From contig SFKX01000003.1 in the NCBI GenBank assembly GCA_004553625.1, forward strand, positions 1-64,000: a stretch of DNA of 64,000 bases, in the 5' to 3' direction. Positions 42,892-52,481 of this stretch are shown here, piece after piece. Origin of the DNA: Clostridiales bacterium. GTDB lineage: Bacteria; Bacillota_A; Clostridia; Oscillospirales; Oscillospiraceae. Both the position numbers and the translations under genes were made by a program. The notes beneath the pieces were generated by a model. The model was not told where the DNA came from. It saw nothing but the letters and a program-made list of their open reading frames with translations, and made no database searches. The first letter of the stretch is position 1. The number at the start of each line of letters is the position of its first letter.

Positions 42892-43469
42892 GACCGGAGG
42901 CTCCGCTCGGGCCAAGGCTCGAGGCACTGGCCCTTCACGATAAAGGCCCGCTCCGCGAGCCGGGCCAGCGGCGTATCCGAAAGGGAGTCAGAATAGAACT
43001 CCGCTATCTCCAGCCCGGGGTACTCACGCCGGAGCCGCCGGACCTTTTCCTCACCGTGGTTGTTCTCTCCCAGGGTCCAGCCGCTGTAGCGGTCCACGCG
43101 CGAGGCCATGAGCCGGAAACCCAGCTGCTCCGCGACGGGTCGGAGCAAAAACTCGGGCGAAGCCGAGGATACGACGTCGCTCTCCCGCCTGCGCGCGAGA
43201 TACCAGGCATTCACGTCTCGAATGTGCTCCTTCCAAAAGCGCTCCACCTCGGCATCTATGTCCGGAACACAGGTGAGGAAGCGGTAGAACGCCTCCTTTA
43301 CCCGAGTCTTGGAGATCAGCCCAAGCGGCATCCCCGCTGCAAGCGGGAGCGCGCCCAGCGCCGGGTATATGGCCCTGGGATAGCGCCGCAGGCAGTGGCG
43401 GAAAAAGGCCTCCGTGCTGTCGTAAGGCAGTATGGTTTTGTCAAAGTCGTAGACGTTTACCTTTTCCAT
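42888..43469 (-). CDS. HAD-superfamily IB phosphatase
   Basis: A 193-residue haloacid-dehalogenase-like hydrolase. Motif I is VYDFDKTILPYD (nucleophile Asp9 and general acid Asp11 when counted from ATG 43469), motif II is the SSAS segment, and motif IV is FYSDSLSDTP. It resembles phosphoserine phosphatase-like and membrane-associated HAD-IB proteins. The start ATG is two bases after the ydcF-like stop; an upstream extension overlaps that gene. Confidence 0.87.
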   Translation of the reverse strand: MEKVNVYDFDKTILPYDSTEAFFRHCLRRYPRAIYPALGALPLAAGMPLGLISKTRVKEAFYRFLTCVPDIDAEVERFWKEHIRDVNAWYLARRRESDVVSSASPEFLLRPVAEQLGFRLMASRVDRYSGWTLGENNHGEEKVRRLRREYPGLEIAEFYSDSLSDTPLARLAERAFIVKGQCLEPWPERSLRS

Positions 43470-43470
43470 A

Positions 43471-44196
43471 TCAAGCTCCAAAAATCCGGTAGTATGTGAC
43501 GGCAAAGGCCTCGCGGATGAAATAGTTGAGCATGAGCGTAGGCCATGTGGTATGCCCGGCAACTCCCCAGGCCTCGACCCCCAGCTCCTCTGCCATGAGC
43601 TTGGCGCGGCAGAGGTGGTACTCGCTCGTGACTATGGCGACGTTCCCGTCCGGCTCGCCGCCGGCCTCGCGGATGAGCTTGAAGGAGAATTCGAGGTTTT
43701 CCATCGTGGAGGTGGCCTTGTCCTCGACTATGATGCGCGAGGGGTCCACGCCCCGGGCCTCGAGCCAGACGGACATGGCCTCGCCCTCGGTCATCGTCTC
43801 GCCGGGGCCCTGCCCTCCGGAGACTACCGCCACGCAGTCCGGGTGGGACTCCAGCCAGTCCAGCGCGGCGTCCAGCCGGTTGCGCAGAGAAAGCGAGGGT
43901 ACGTCCCCGTGCAGGCCCGCGCCGAGCACGACTATGTAGTCGCAGTCGTCCGGGGCGTCCGTCCGCGCTGCCTTGACTATGGGTATTTCGATTATGACAA
44001 ACACGGCTATGCCTATGACGAGCAGCACCGTGACGACCAGCTTCAAAACCCGCCCCGCAAAGCGGTAGATGACGATGAGTAGCGCGATGAAGGCCAGAAG
44101 CGCTGCAAAATATGTATGCCCCGTCGCCACGAAGGCAAACACGGCCGCCGCGGCGAGCAGTATGATGACAAAAACCAGCCAGAGTTTATTTTTCAT
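43471..44196 (-). CDS. YdcF/ElyC-like DUF218 membrane protein
   Basis: A 241-residue protein with three N-terminal membrane helices (about 5-25, 28-45, 50-72) and an extracytoplasmic DUF218 domain: DYIVVLGAGL, LRNRLDAAL, VSGGQGPGE and TSTMENLEFS. E. coli ElyC and SanA of this family affect envelope integrity and peptidoglycan precursor flow. Its start overlaps the ABC-F gene end by 11 bases. Confidence 0.88.
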   Translation of the reverse strand: MKNKLWLVFVIILLAAAAVFAFVATGHTYFAALLAFIALLIVIYRFAGRVLKLVVTVLLVIGIAVFVIIEIPIVKAARTDAPDDCDYIVVLGAGLHGDVPSLSLRNRLDAALDWLESHPDCVAVVSGGQGPGETMTEGEAMSVWLEARGVDPSRIIVEDKATSTMENLEFSFKLIREAGGEPDGNVAIVTSEYHLCRAKLMAEELGVEAWGVAGHTTWPTLMLNYFIREAFAVTYYRIFGA

Positions 44197-46066
44197 CCTG
44201 TAGTTCCTCCCATCTGGAGTAGAGCGCGTCCAGTTCGGAGTCGAGTCGCGCCTTTTCTTCCTCCAGTTCCATTAGACGCTGGTAATCCGAGGCGTGTTCC
44301 CCCTCTTCGCGCTCAATCTCCTTGAGACGGGATTCGATTTTTTCTATTTCTCTCTCGCAGCGGCGGGCTTCCTTTTCCCTTTCGGGCGTACCTTTTTTCC
44401 GCTGCGGCTTTTTCTCCGGCTTGGGCGCCGCGGCCCTAGCCGCCTGGGCGATGGCCTCCTGACGGGCGCGGTATTCGCGGAACTCCCGAAAGCTGCCCCT
44501 GAAGTCCGTCAGCTCGCCGTTTTCCAGGCTCCAGATGCGAGTGGCGAATTTCTCTATGAAATACCTGTCGTGCGAGACGAAGAGCAGGGTCTCCGAGTAG
44601 CCCTCAAGCGCGTCCTCCATCCACTCGCGGGAGGCGAGGTCGAGGTGGTTCGTCGGCTCGTCCAGGATGAGCAGGTTCAAGTCCCCGCGCATGAGCATAC
44701 ACAGCCGCAGCCGGCTCTGTTCCCCGCCTGAGAGCGTGCCTACCGCCTTGAGCGCGTCCTCGCCCGAAAAGCCGAAGGCGCCCAGCGAGTCCCGCGCCTC
44801 CTGGGGCGAGCACTTGCACTCGTATATCAGCGTGTCCACGGCGGAGCGCTCCGGCTCCTCAAAGCGGACGTGCTGCGGCAGATAGGCGCACTTCACCGCA
44901 GGACCTCGCCGGACCCAGCCGGAATCCGGCTCCTCCTCGCCAACTATGAGCTTCACGAGAGTCGTCTTTCCGCTGCCGTTTTCGCCTATGACGGCTATCC
45001 TCTCGCCGCCCGTGACCTCCAGGCTGAGGTCGTGGAAGAGCCGCCGTCCCTCGTAGCCCTTGGTCAGCCCGTCCATGGCAAGGGCCTCGTCGCCCCGGAA
45101 CTCGCGCTCCTTGAAGGTCGCGTGCAGGCGCTTTTCAGTCTTGGGCTTTTCGGTCTGGCTGAGCTTTTCTATCCGCTTTTCCATCGAAAAGGCCCGCTTG
45201 TGGAGCTTGTCGTTGCCCATGAAGGCCCAGAGATGCAGCTTCGCCGCCGCGGCCTCCAGCTGGGCGATCTTCGCCTGATCTTTTTCGTACTTTTTGAGCT
45301 TCTCCTCAAAGCGGCGCTGCCGCTCCACGGTGTAGAAGCTGTAGTTGCCGGAATAGAGCTCGGCCTTCCCCTCGCTTATCTCAACGCAGCGTTGCGCTAC
45401 CACGTCCAGGAAGTACCTGTCGTGGCTTATCGCCAGCACCGTGCCGTTAAAATGCAGGACGTAGTCCTCCAGCCACTCCGTGGCGCGCATGTCCAGGTGG
45501 TTCGTTGGCTCGTCCAACAGGAGGATATCCGTGTCCTCCAGTATGAGCCTGGCGAGGTTTACTCGGGTCTTTTCCCCACCGGAAAGCAGGTCGAATTCCC
45601 GTTGCCTAAGCTCCATGGGTATGTCCAGGCCGTTGGCGACGCGGTTGCGCTCCCTGTCCATATCGTAGCCGCCCAGGCGGCGGAAATCATCCGCGAGCCG
45701 GTCATACTCCGAGAGCAGCGTCGAGCTGCCGTCCGTGGCCATGAGGCTCTCAAGCTCCTCCATGCGCGCTGCCATGGCACGCAGGCGGCTGTGCGCCTCG
45801 CGCAGCACGTCCTCCGTTGTCCAGCCCTTGGGATAGACAGGTATCTGGCTTATTAGGCCGATTCTCCGGCCCCGACGCACCGCCGCCGTACCCTCGTCCG
45901 GCTCAAGCTCGCCGGAGAGAATGCGAAAGAGAGTCGTCTTTCCGCAGCCGTTCGCGCCAAGTATGCCCACGCGCTCCCCCGCCGCGACCTCGAACGTCAG
46001 GCCGTCCAGGACCGGATGGCCAACTTCAAAGGATTTTTTCAGGTTTTGCATGCTTATGTCTGTCAT
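44186..46066 (-). CDS. ABC-F family ATPase (ribosome-associated, Uup-like)
   Basis: A 626-residue protein with two ABC domains and no membrane part. The first has GANGCGKTT, LSGGEKTRV and LLLDEPTNHLD; a basic linker carrying KLHKRAFSMEKRI follows; the second has GENGSGKTT, LSGGEQSRL and LILDEPTNHLD. The C-terminus (about 540-626) is a Lys/Glu coiled coil. ABC-F proteins act on the ribosomal E site in translation or antibiotic protection; a housekeeping role is likelier in this envelope operon. Confidence 0.93.
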   Translation of the reverse strand: MTDISMQNLKKSFEVGHPVLDGLTFEVAAGERVGILGANGCGKTTLFRILSGELEPDEGTAAVRRGRRIGLISQIPVYPKGWTTEDVLREAHSRLRAMAARMEELESLMATDGSSTLLSEYDRLADDFRRLGGYDMDRERNRVANGLDIPMELRQREFDLLSGGEKTRVNLARLILEDTDILLLDEPTNHLDMRATEWLEDYVLHFNGTVLAISHDRYFLDVVAQRCVEISEGKAELYSGNYSFYTVERQRRFEEKLKKYEKDQAKIAQLEAAAAKLHLWAFMGNDKLHKRAFSMEKRIEKLSQTEKPKTEKRLHATFKEREFRGDEALAMDGLTKGYEGRRLFHDLSLEVTGGERIAVIGENGSGKTTLVKLIVGEEEPDSGWVRRGPAVKCAYLPQHVRFEEPERSAVDTLIYECKCSPQEARDSLGAFGFSGEDALKAVGTLSGGEQSRLRLCMLMRGDLNLLILDEPTNHLDLASREWMEDALEGYSETLLFVSHDRYFIEKFATRIWSLENGELTDFRGSFREFREYRARQEAIAQAARAAAPKPEKKPQRKKGTPEREKEARRCEREIEKIESRLKEIEREEGEHASDYQRLMELEEEKARLDSELDALYSRWEELQDEK

Positions 46067-46905
46067 TTTTCAGGCCCAGCCCGTTTCATTTCTATATAGT
46101 GGTTTATAAATCCCCCCATCAGGAGGAAGTAAAAGCAGTAGAATATCCAGATCATGGCCACCATGATGGTTCCGATATATCCGTAGGCGCCGAACTTGTC
46201 GGAGAGCGAAACGTAGAAGGAAAAGATGAATGAAAACGCCGCCCAGACCACTGCGCTGAAAACAGCGCCCGGCAGCTGCCTGCGGTATTTGAGATTTTTT
46301 GCGGGCATCCATTTGTACAACAGGCTGAACACCAGCGCCAGCAGAGCCAGGATTATGAGAAATCGCAGGTGCTTTGCCAGAGTGAAGAGAAAATCGAGGG
46401 AGTGGTTTGCGGGCATGCTGTCCTCGATCATGTCCAGGATCTGCCCGCCGTAGACCATAACGAAGAAGCTGAGCAGCAGGATGAACACGAAGATGACCAT
46501 ATAAAAGCAGGCGCGCAGGCTGAAGCGGATATAGTCCTCCCGCCGCTCTGCGTCGTAGACGGAGTCCATCCCCCGCAGCAGCGCCTTCATACAGGCGGAG
46601 GCAGACCAGAGCGTCAGCAGTATGGAGACCGTCAGCGCGACTCGGCCGCCGTTGTAGATGCTGGTGACGATATAGTCCACAATCTCGTAAAGAGACTCCG
46701 GCACATAGTCCGCAACCGCCTCCAGCACGACGTCGCGCGTGAGGGGCGTGTACTGCAGCACGGACACAAGAAGCATGATGACCGGCACCAGAGACATGAA
46801 GAGGTAATAGGCGCAGGCGGCGGAATAGGTCGTTATCCTCCGGCTGCCCATGCCGCCGAAGAATTCGTCTACAGCGTCATAGATATCTCTCATGGTATCC
46901 TTCAC
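46063..46905 (-). CDS. YihY/BrkB-family membrane protein
   Basis: A 280-residue protein with six membrane helices. The N-terminal ITTYSAACAYYLFMSLVP and C-terminal GAYGYIGTIMVAMIWIFYCF segments are typical of YihY (once called RNase BN by mistake). Function is unsettled. It is first gene of the six-gene operon, overlapping the ABC-F start by ATGA. Confidence 0.9.
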   Translation of the reverse strand: MKDTMRDIYDAVDEFFGGMGSRRITTYSAACAYYLFMSLVPVIMLLVSVLQYTPLTRDVVLEAVADYVPESLYEIVDYIVTSIYNGGRVALTVSILLTLWSASACMKALLRGMDSVYDAERREDYIRFSLRACFYMVIFVFILLLSFFVMVYGGQILDMIEDSMPANHSLDFLFTLAKHLRFLIILALLALVFSLLYKWMPAKNLKYRRQLPGAVFSAVVWAAFSFIFSFYVSLSDKFGAYGYIGTIMVAMIWIFYCFYFLLMGGFINHYIEMKRAGPEK

Positions 46906-47044
46906 GGCTTCACCTCCCTTTCAGCACATCATTTTCTCACATACTGCCGAAAATATCAAGCCAAAGCCCTCGACAGCCTATGCGCCCCATGATTTTAGTT
47001 GCCAAAACGTGAAAACTGCGCTATCCTGTGGCTTGGAGGCGATT

Positions 47045-47419
47045 ATGATGCGTTTTACCTTTTACCACTTCAATTTCAACGTGCTGGACCTTGAGCGCAG
47101 CCTGAAATTCTACGACGAGGCCCTGGGTCTCAAGCCCGTGCGGGAAAAGTCAGCCGAGGACGGGTCATATAAGCTCATCTTCCTGGGCGACGGCGTCACC
47201 GGTTTCCAGCTGGAGCTCACCTGGCTGCGCGACCACAAGGAGCCCTATGATCTCGGCGAGGGCGAAATACACCTCGCCATGCGCGTGGATGATATCGCCG
47301 CCGCGCGCAAAAAGCACGAGGAAATGGGCTGCGTCTGCTTTGTAAACGAGAAGATGGGCGTCTACTTCATCGAGGACCCGGACGGTTACTGGATCGAGAT
47401 ACTGCCGGAGAAGAAATAA
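47045..47419 (+). CDS. VOC-family glyoxalase I-like protein
   Basis: A 124-residue single-domain VOC protein. FYHFNFNVLDLERSLKFY starts the first beta-alpha-beta module, IHLAMRVDD the second, and FIEDPDGYWIEI carries the metal glutamate. It matches lactoylglutathione lyase-type proteins, although Clostridia usually lack glutathione. ATG 47045 (or 47048) follows GGAGG by 5 (or 8) bases; the long upstream frame is ignored. Confidence 0.88.
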   Translation: MMRFTFYHFNFNVLDLERSLKFYDEALGLKPVREKSAEDGSYKLIFLGDGVTGFQLELTWLRDHKEPYDLGEGEIHLAMRVDDIAAARKKHEEMGCVCFVNEKMGVYFIEDPDGYWIEILPEKK

Positions 47420-47421
47420 TC

Positions 47422-47450
47422 CAAAGGCTCCGGAAACCGGAGCCTTTCTG
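47422..47450 (+). terminator. Terminator of the glyoxalase-like gene
   Basis: AAAGGCTCCGG-AAA-CCGGAGCCTTT followed by CTGTT. Confidence 0.8.
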
Positions 47451-47478
47451 TTGCATATATAAACCGGTATGCTATAAT
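47451..47478 (+). promoter_or_regulatory. Promoter of ktrB-ktrA, leaving almost no leader
   Basis: TTGCAT (47451-47456), 16 bases, TATAAT (47473-47478). The start point would fall near 47485, three bases before the ATG at 47488, and no Shine-Dalgarno sequence is present, so the mRNA may be leaderless. Confidence 0.65.
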
Positions 47479-47487
47479 AGATAAGTT

Positions 47488-48822
47488 ATGAAGATAAAAC
47501 AGCTCTCATATGTCCAGGCCATCGCTCTGGGCTTTTTAACCGTCATCGCTGCGGGTACAATATTGCTCATGCTGCCCGTCTCATCGCGGAGCGGAGAGGC
47601 CACGGGCTTTGTGACTGCGCTCTTCACCTCGGTCAGCGCCTCCTGCGTCACCGGTCTGGTGCTCGTTGACACGGCTACATACTGGTCAGGCTTCGGGCAG
47701 GCCATAGTGCTGCTGCTCATCCAGATAGGCGGGCTCGGGTTCATGACCATAGCCACTCTCTTCTCCCGGCTGCTGCGCCGGAGGATGAGTCTGCGCGAGC
47801 GCGGCGTCATGGCCGAGAGCATCAACACCGTCCGCGTCGGCAGGATCCTGGAGATCACCACCACCATCGGCCTTGGAACGCTGATCTTCGAGGGAACCGG
47901 CGCGCTGCTGCTCGCCATACGCTTCATCCCCGAGTTCGGCCTCGGCCAGGGGATCTGGTATTCGGTATTTCACTCGGTCTCAGCCTTCTGCAACGCCGGC
48001 TTTGACCTAATGGGTGTGAAGGCGCCGTTTTCGTCCCTGGTATCGTATTCTGACGACGCGCTCGTCTGCGTCACCATAATGCTGCTCATAATCCTGGGCG
48101 GCCTGGGCTTCCTCGTCTGGGACGACGTGAGGCAAAAGGGCCTGCACTGGCGGCGATATGACCTCCAGACCAAGCTGGTCCTCGTCATGACGCTCGCGCT
48201 GATTTTGGGCGGGGCGCTGCTCTTCTTCCTCATAGAGCGAAACCGCATGAACGCGGACATGCCCCTCGGCGAGCAGATACTGGTGAGTTTCTTTTCTGCG
48301 GTGACGCCAAGGACCGCGGGCTTTAACAGCGTGGATACTGCGGCTCTCTCGGACGCTTCAAAGCTGCTCACTGTCATACTTATGTTCATAGGCGGCAGCC
48401 CCGGCTCCACCGCCGGCGGCATCAAGACCACCTCAGTAGCCGTTGTGCTCGTTTTTCTCTTCTCCGGCATACGCGGCAGGCGGGGCGCCTATGTGTTTGG
48501 GCGTAGAATACCGGACGACGCAATGAAGCGGACCGGCATGATAGTGAGCACGAACCTCATCCTCGCGCTCTGCGGCGCGCTCGTCCTCTGCGGGACGCAG
48601 TCGCTGCCTCTTTCCGACGTGCTCATAGAGACCTTTTCCGCGATCGGCACGGTGGGCATGTCCACTGGAATAACGAGAGAACTCACCAATTTCTCGGCGC
48701 TCATCGTCGCCCTGCTCATGTACTGCGGCAGAGTCGGGAGCGTATCTTTTGCAATGGCGCTGCTCGAGCGGCGCTCCGACCCGCCTGTGACGTACCCCAC
48801 GGAACAGGTTACAGTAGGTTGA
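47488..48822 (+). CDS. Potassium transporter membrane subunit (TrkH/KtrB family)
   Basis: A 444-residue K+ channel-like transporter with four M1-P-M2 repeats. The selectivity loops are visible as SASCVTGL, SAFCNAGFDLMG, TPRTAGFNSVD and TVGMSTG. The gating region lies in repeat D-C linkers. It works with the KtrA-type ring encoded 12 bases downstream. Start by homology at ATG 47488; see the promoter entry for the missing RBS. Confidence 0.94.
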   Translation: MKIKQLSYVQAIALGFLTVIAAGTILLMLPVSSRSGEATGFVTALFTSVSASCVTGLVLVDTATYWSGFGQAIVLLLIQIGGLGFMTIATLFSRLLRRRMSLRERGVMAESINTVRVGRILEITTTIGLGTLIFEGTGALLLAIRFIPEFGLGQGIWYSVFHSVSAFCNAGFDLMGVKAPFSSLVSYSDDALVCVTIMLLIILGGLGFLVWDDVRQKGLHWRRYDLQTKLVLVMTLALILGGALLFFLIERNRMNADMPLGEQILVSFFSAVTPRTAGFNSVDTAALSDASKLLTVILMFIGGSPGSTAGGIKTTSVAVVLVFLFSGIRGRRGAYVFGRRIPDDAMKRTGMIVSTNLILALCGALVLCGTQSLPLSDVLIETFSAIGTVGMSTGITRELTNFSALIVALLMYCGRVGSVSFAMALLERRSDPPVTYPTEQVTVG

Positions 48823-48834
48823 CAGGAGGCTAAA

Positions 48835-49482
48835 ATGAAATCGTTCCTTATAATAGGCATGGGCACCTTCGGCCACCATCTCTGCCGGGCGCTCTGCAAA
48901 AACAAGTGCGAGGTCATGATCGCGGACCAGAACGGAGAGGCGCTGGAGGACATGCTGCCCTACGTCACCTCTGCCAAGATCTGTGACTGCACCAACATCG
49001 AAGTCCTGCGCTCATTCGGCGTTCAGAACTTCGACGCCTGCTTTGTCTGCGTGAACCAGGCCTTCCAGGCCTGCCTCGAGATAACCGACCAGCTCAAGGA
49101 GCTCGGCGCAAAGCGCGTCTACAGCAAGGCTGACCGCGACCTCGAGGCCAAGTTCCTCATGCGCTGCGGGGCCGACTTCATCATCTACCCCGAACGTGAC
49201 GCTGCCGAGCGCATCGCCGTGCGCGAGTCCTCCGACCGTATCTTTGACTTCATCGGTCTCTCCGAGGGTTGCGCCATCTGCGAGATCGAAGCCCCGGAGG
49301 AGTGGATCGGCCGCTCCGTCGCCGAAGTCGGGCTGCGCAACAGGCACAGCCTCAACCTCATCGCCGCGCGCCGTGGCGAGCATCTGCACCCTGTTCTGGA
49401 CCCGGCCTATATCTTTGTAAGCGGCGAACATGTGCTGGTCCTGGGCAGCCTAGACGATATCCGTAAAGTCACCAGGGATTGA
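48835..49482 (+). CDS. Potassium uptake regulatory subunit (TrkA/KtrA family)
   Basis: A 215-residue cytosolic RCK protein: Rossmann domain (1-135) with IIGMGTFGHHL and acidic ADQNGEAL, then an RCK_C domain (about 140-215). It binds ATP/ADP or NAD and gates the TrkH/KtrB channel. AGGAGG lies before ATG 48835. C-terminal EHVLVLGS is complete. Confidence 0.93.
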   Translation: MKSFLIIGMGTFGHHLCRALCKNKCEVMIADQNGEALEDMLPYVTSAKICDCTNIEVLRSFGVQNFDACFVCVNQAFQACLEITDQLKELGAKRVYSKADRDLEAKFLMRCGADFIIYPERDAAERIAVRESSDRIFDFIGLSEGCAICEIEAPEEWIGRSVAEVGLRNRHSLNLIAARRGEHLHPVLDPAYIFVSGEHVLVLGSLDDIRKVTRD

Positions 49483-49519
49483 TTCCTCCACACCGCATAC
49501 TCAGAAAGGATCTGGAAAC

Positions 49520-52480
49520 TTGCTCACACTCAGGAACATCACTAAAGACTACCTCGCCGGCGATATGAGCGTCCACGCGCTGCGCGGCGTCAGCATCAGC
49601 TTCAGGGAAAGCGAATTCGTCTGCGTCCTCGGCCCTTCGGGTTGCGGCAAAACCACGCTGCTAAATATCATCGGCGGCCTGGACAAGTATACCGAGGGCG
49701 ACCTCGTCATAAACGGCCGCTCGACGAAGGAATACGGAGATAAGGATTGGGATACTTACAGAAACCACTCCATCGGCTTTGTATTTCAAACCTACAACCT
49801 CATCCCGCACCAGTCGGTGCTGGCGAACGTTGAGCTTGCGCTCACCATCTCCGGCGTCTCCAGGGCCGAGCGCAGGGAGAGAGCAGTCAAAGTCCTTGAA
49901 CAGGTCGGCCTCGGCGATCAGCTGAACAAAAAGCCCAATCAGATGTCCGGCGGTCAGATGCAGCGCGTCGCCATAGCCCGCGCGCTCATAAACGATCCGG
50001 ACATCCTGCTTGCAGATGAGCCCACCGGCGCGCTGGATTCCGAGACCAGCGTGCAGATCATGGAGCTTTTGAAGGAGATCTCCAAGGACAAGCTGGTCAT
50101 CATGGTAACGCACAACCCGGACCTGGCCGAGAAATACTCGACGCGAATCGTCCGACTGCTCGACGGCCAGATCCAGGGCGACACGGACCCCTTCGACCCC
50201 GATTCCGTCCCGGACAAGCCCCGGGATACGAACAAAAAGCGCCCCTCGATGAGCTTTTTCACGGCGCTCTCCCTCTCGCTCAACAATCTCATGACCAAAA
50301 AGGCCCGCACCATCCTCACGGCCTTTGCGGGCAGCATAGGCATAATAGGCATTGCGCTGATACTCTCGCTCTCGAACGGCATTCAGACCTATATCGACCG
50401 TGTCCAGGAGGACACGCTCTCCTCTTACCCGCTGACAATAGAGGCTGAGGCCGCCGACCTCGGCTCCATGGTCGAGGCCCTCAGCGGCGCGCATGACGAG
50501 GCCGCCTCCGGCGACCAGCACGAGCTGGACGCCGTCTACTCCAACGTCGTCATGTACGACCTCATGGACAGCCTCAACACCATGGACGTGAATACGAACA
50601 ACCTCAAGGCCTTCAAGGAATTCATCGAGTCCGGCACGAGCGGCCTCGAGGACTACGTCAGCGCCATCCAGTACGGCTACGACCTCGGCTTCGGCGTCTA
50701 TACCAAGGACTCGGACGGGGATATCGTCAAATCCGACGTCATCTCCCTGCTCAACGATATGATGAGCAGCGTATACGGCGGAGATTATTCCAGCTACTTC
50801 AACACTATGGGCGACTTCTATTCCAGCTTTGAGGTCTGGCAGGAGATGCTGCCCGGCGAGGGCGGCAGCCTCATAGACGATACGCTCATGGGCCAGTACG
50901 ACGTCATATACGGCTCCTGGCCGCAGAACTATGACGAGGTAGTGCTCATAGTGGACAAGAACAATGAGGTCAGCGACCTTGTACTCTACTCCCTCGGACT
51001 GCGCACTGAGGAGCAGATGGCGGAGGGCTTTGAAACCAGCATGTCCGGAGAGACGCTGGATGCCGAGGTCGAAAGCTGGAGCTATGAGGAGCTCTGTGGT
51101 CTCACGTTCAAGCTCGTTTCCAGGCCGGAATACTATGTCTATGACGAACAGACCGGCAAGTATACAGACCTCAGCTCCACCGACGCCGGCATGGAATACC
51201 TCTTCGAGTCGAAGGACACCGGAATACCGCTGAAGATCTGCGGCATCGTCCGCCAAAACGAGGACGCCGTTGCGGGAATGATGACCGGCGCCATAGGCTA
51301 CACCTCCGCTTTGACCGACAAGATAATAGAGATCTCAAACGAGTCTGACATTGTAAAGGCTCAGCTCGCAGACCCGGAGACCGACGCCATCCTCGGTCTG
51401 CCTTTCGCCACAGGCGACGAGCCCGAGCCGACCATGGACGAGATACGCGCCGACGTTGACTCCTATATTGAGGGGCTGGACGTCTCGGGCCGTGCCGCCC
51501 TCTACTCCGACCTCGCCGCCCGCGCGCCCGAGGACTATGTAACGCTCACTGTCGAACAGGCCATGGAAGGCATGACCCGCGAGTACATTGAGGAGATGAT
51601 GCTCGAGGGCTACGCCGTCGAGATGGGCGTGGAACCGGACACCATCCGCGACTATATCGCAGACATGGACGATGAAACGCTCATGAGCTATGTCCGAGAT
51701 ATGACCGCCGAAGCGGTGAGGGAGCAGTATGCGGACGCCGCGCGCGCCCAGCTCTCATCCATGAGCGCCGAGCAGCTTGCAATGGCTCTCACCATGACCC
51801 CGCTCACAGACGAACAGTATGAGTACGTATACGATGAGAAACTGCCGCCGAAGTACTCTGAGAGCACCTATGAGGAAAACCTCGAGCTGCTCGGCTACGT
51901 CGACAAGGACAGCCCCAGCTCCATAAACCTCTATGCCGCGAGCTTCGCAGACAAAGACGAAATAGCTCGTATAATCTCCGAGTACAACGCCTCCGTCGAA
52001 AACGAGGAGGACGAGATAAGCTATACCGACTACGTCGCCATACTCATGAGCTCCGTATCCACAATTATAAATGCGATAAGCTATGTGCTCATCGCCTTTG
52101 TGGCCATCTCCCTCGTGGTGTCCAGCATCATGATAGGCATCATCACCTATATCTCCGTGCTTGAGAGGACAAAGGAGATAGGCATCCTGCGCTCCATAGG
52201 CGCGTCGAAGCGAGACGTATCCAACGTTTTCAATGCGGAAACCTTGATCGAGGGCTTCGCCGCAGGCGCGATCGGCATCGGCATTACCCTGCTGCTCATC
52301 ATCCCGATTAACGCAATCGTGCAGGACCTGACCGGCATAGAGAGCCTGCGGGCGATCCTTCCCGCAGGAGGCGGAGTAGCGCTTGTTATAATTTCAATGA
52401 TCTTGACCTTCATCGCAGGGCTCATCCCCTCCGGCATAGCCGCGAGACGTGACCCGGTGGAGGCGCTGAGGACTGAGTAA
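49520..52480 (+). CDS. MacB-like ABC transporter, ATPase fused to FtsX-type permease
   Basis: A 986-residue fusion. The LolD/MacB-type ATPase (1-225) has Walker A GPSGCGKTT, signature MSGGQMQRV and Walker B LLADEPTGALD. The permease begins near 250 with a first helix at about 272-292; a large extracytoplasmic domain (about 300-835) follows, then three FtsX helices (about 850-980). Such fusions export peptides or antibiotics or drive envelope machinery. The start is TTG 49520 with AAAGGA nine bases upstream. The extracytoplasmic domain is Asp/Glu-rich. Confidence 0.93.
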   Translation: MLTLRNITKDYLAGDMSVHALRGVSISFRESEFVCVLGPSGCGKTTLLNIIGGLDKYTEGDLVINGRSTKEYGDKDWDTYRNHSIGFVFQTYNLIPHQSVLANVELALTISGVSRAERRERAVKVLEQVGLGDQLNKKPNQMSGGQMQRVAIARALINDPDILLADEPTGALDSETSVQIMELLKEISKDKLVIMVTHNPDLAEKYSTRIVRLLDGQIQGDTDPFDPDSVPDKPRDTNKKRPSMSFFTALSLSLNNLMTKKARTILTAFAGSIGIIGIALILSLSNGIQTYIDRVQEDTLSSYPLTIEAEAADLGSMVEALSGAHDEAASGDQHELDAVYSNVVMYDLMDSLNTMDVNTNNLKAFKEFIESGTSGLEDYVSAIQYGYDLGFGVYTKDSDGDIVKSDVISLLNDMMSSVYGGDYSSYFNTMGDFYSSFEVWQEMLPGEGGSLIDDTLMGQYDVIYGSWPQNYDEVVLIVDKNNEVSDLVLYSLGLRTEEQMAEGFETSMSGETLDAEVESWSYEELCGLTFKLVSRPEYYVYDEQTGKYTDLSSTDAGMEYLFESKDTGIPLKICGIVRQNEDAVAGMMTGAIGYTSALTDKIIEISNESDIVKAQLADPETDAILGLPFATGDEPEPTMDEIRADVDSYIEGLDVSGRAALYSDLAARAPEDYVTLTVEQAMEGMTREYIEEMMLEGYAVEMGVEPDTIRDYIADMDDETLMSYVRDMTAEAVREQYADAARAQLSSMSAEQLAMALTMTPLTDEQYEYVYDEKLPPKYSESTYEENLELLGYVDKDSPSSINLYAASFADKDEIARIISEYNASVENEEDEISYTDYVAILMSSVSTIINAISYVLIAFVAISLVVSSIMIGIITYISVLERTKEIGILRSIGASKRDVSNVFNAETLIEGFAAGAIGIGITLLLIIPINAIVQDLTGIESLRAILPAGGGVALVIISMILTFIAGLIPSGIAARRDPVEALRTE

Positions 52481-52481
52481 A

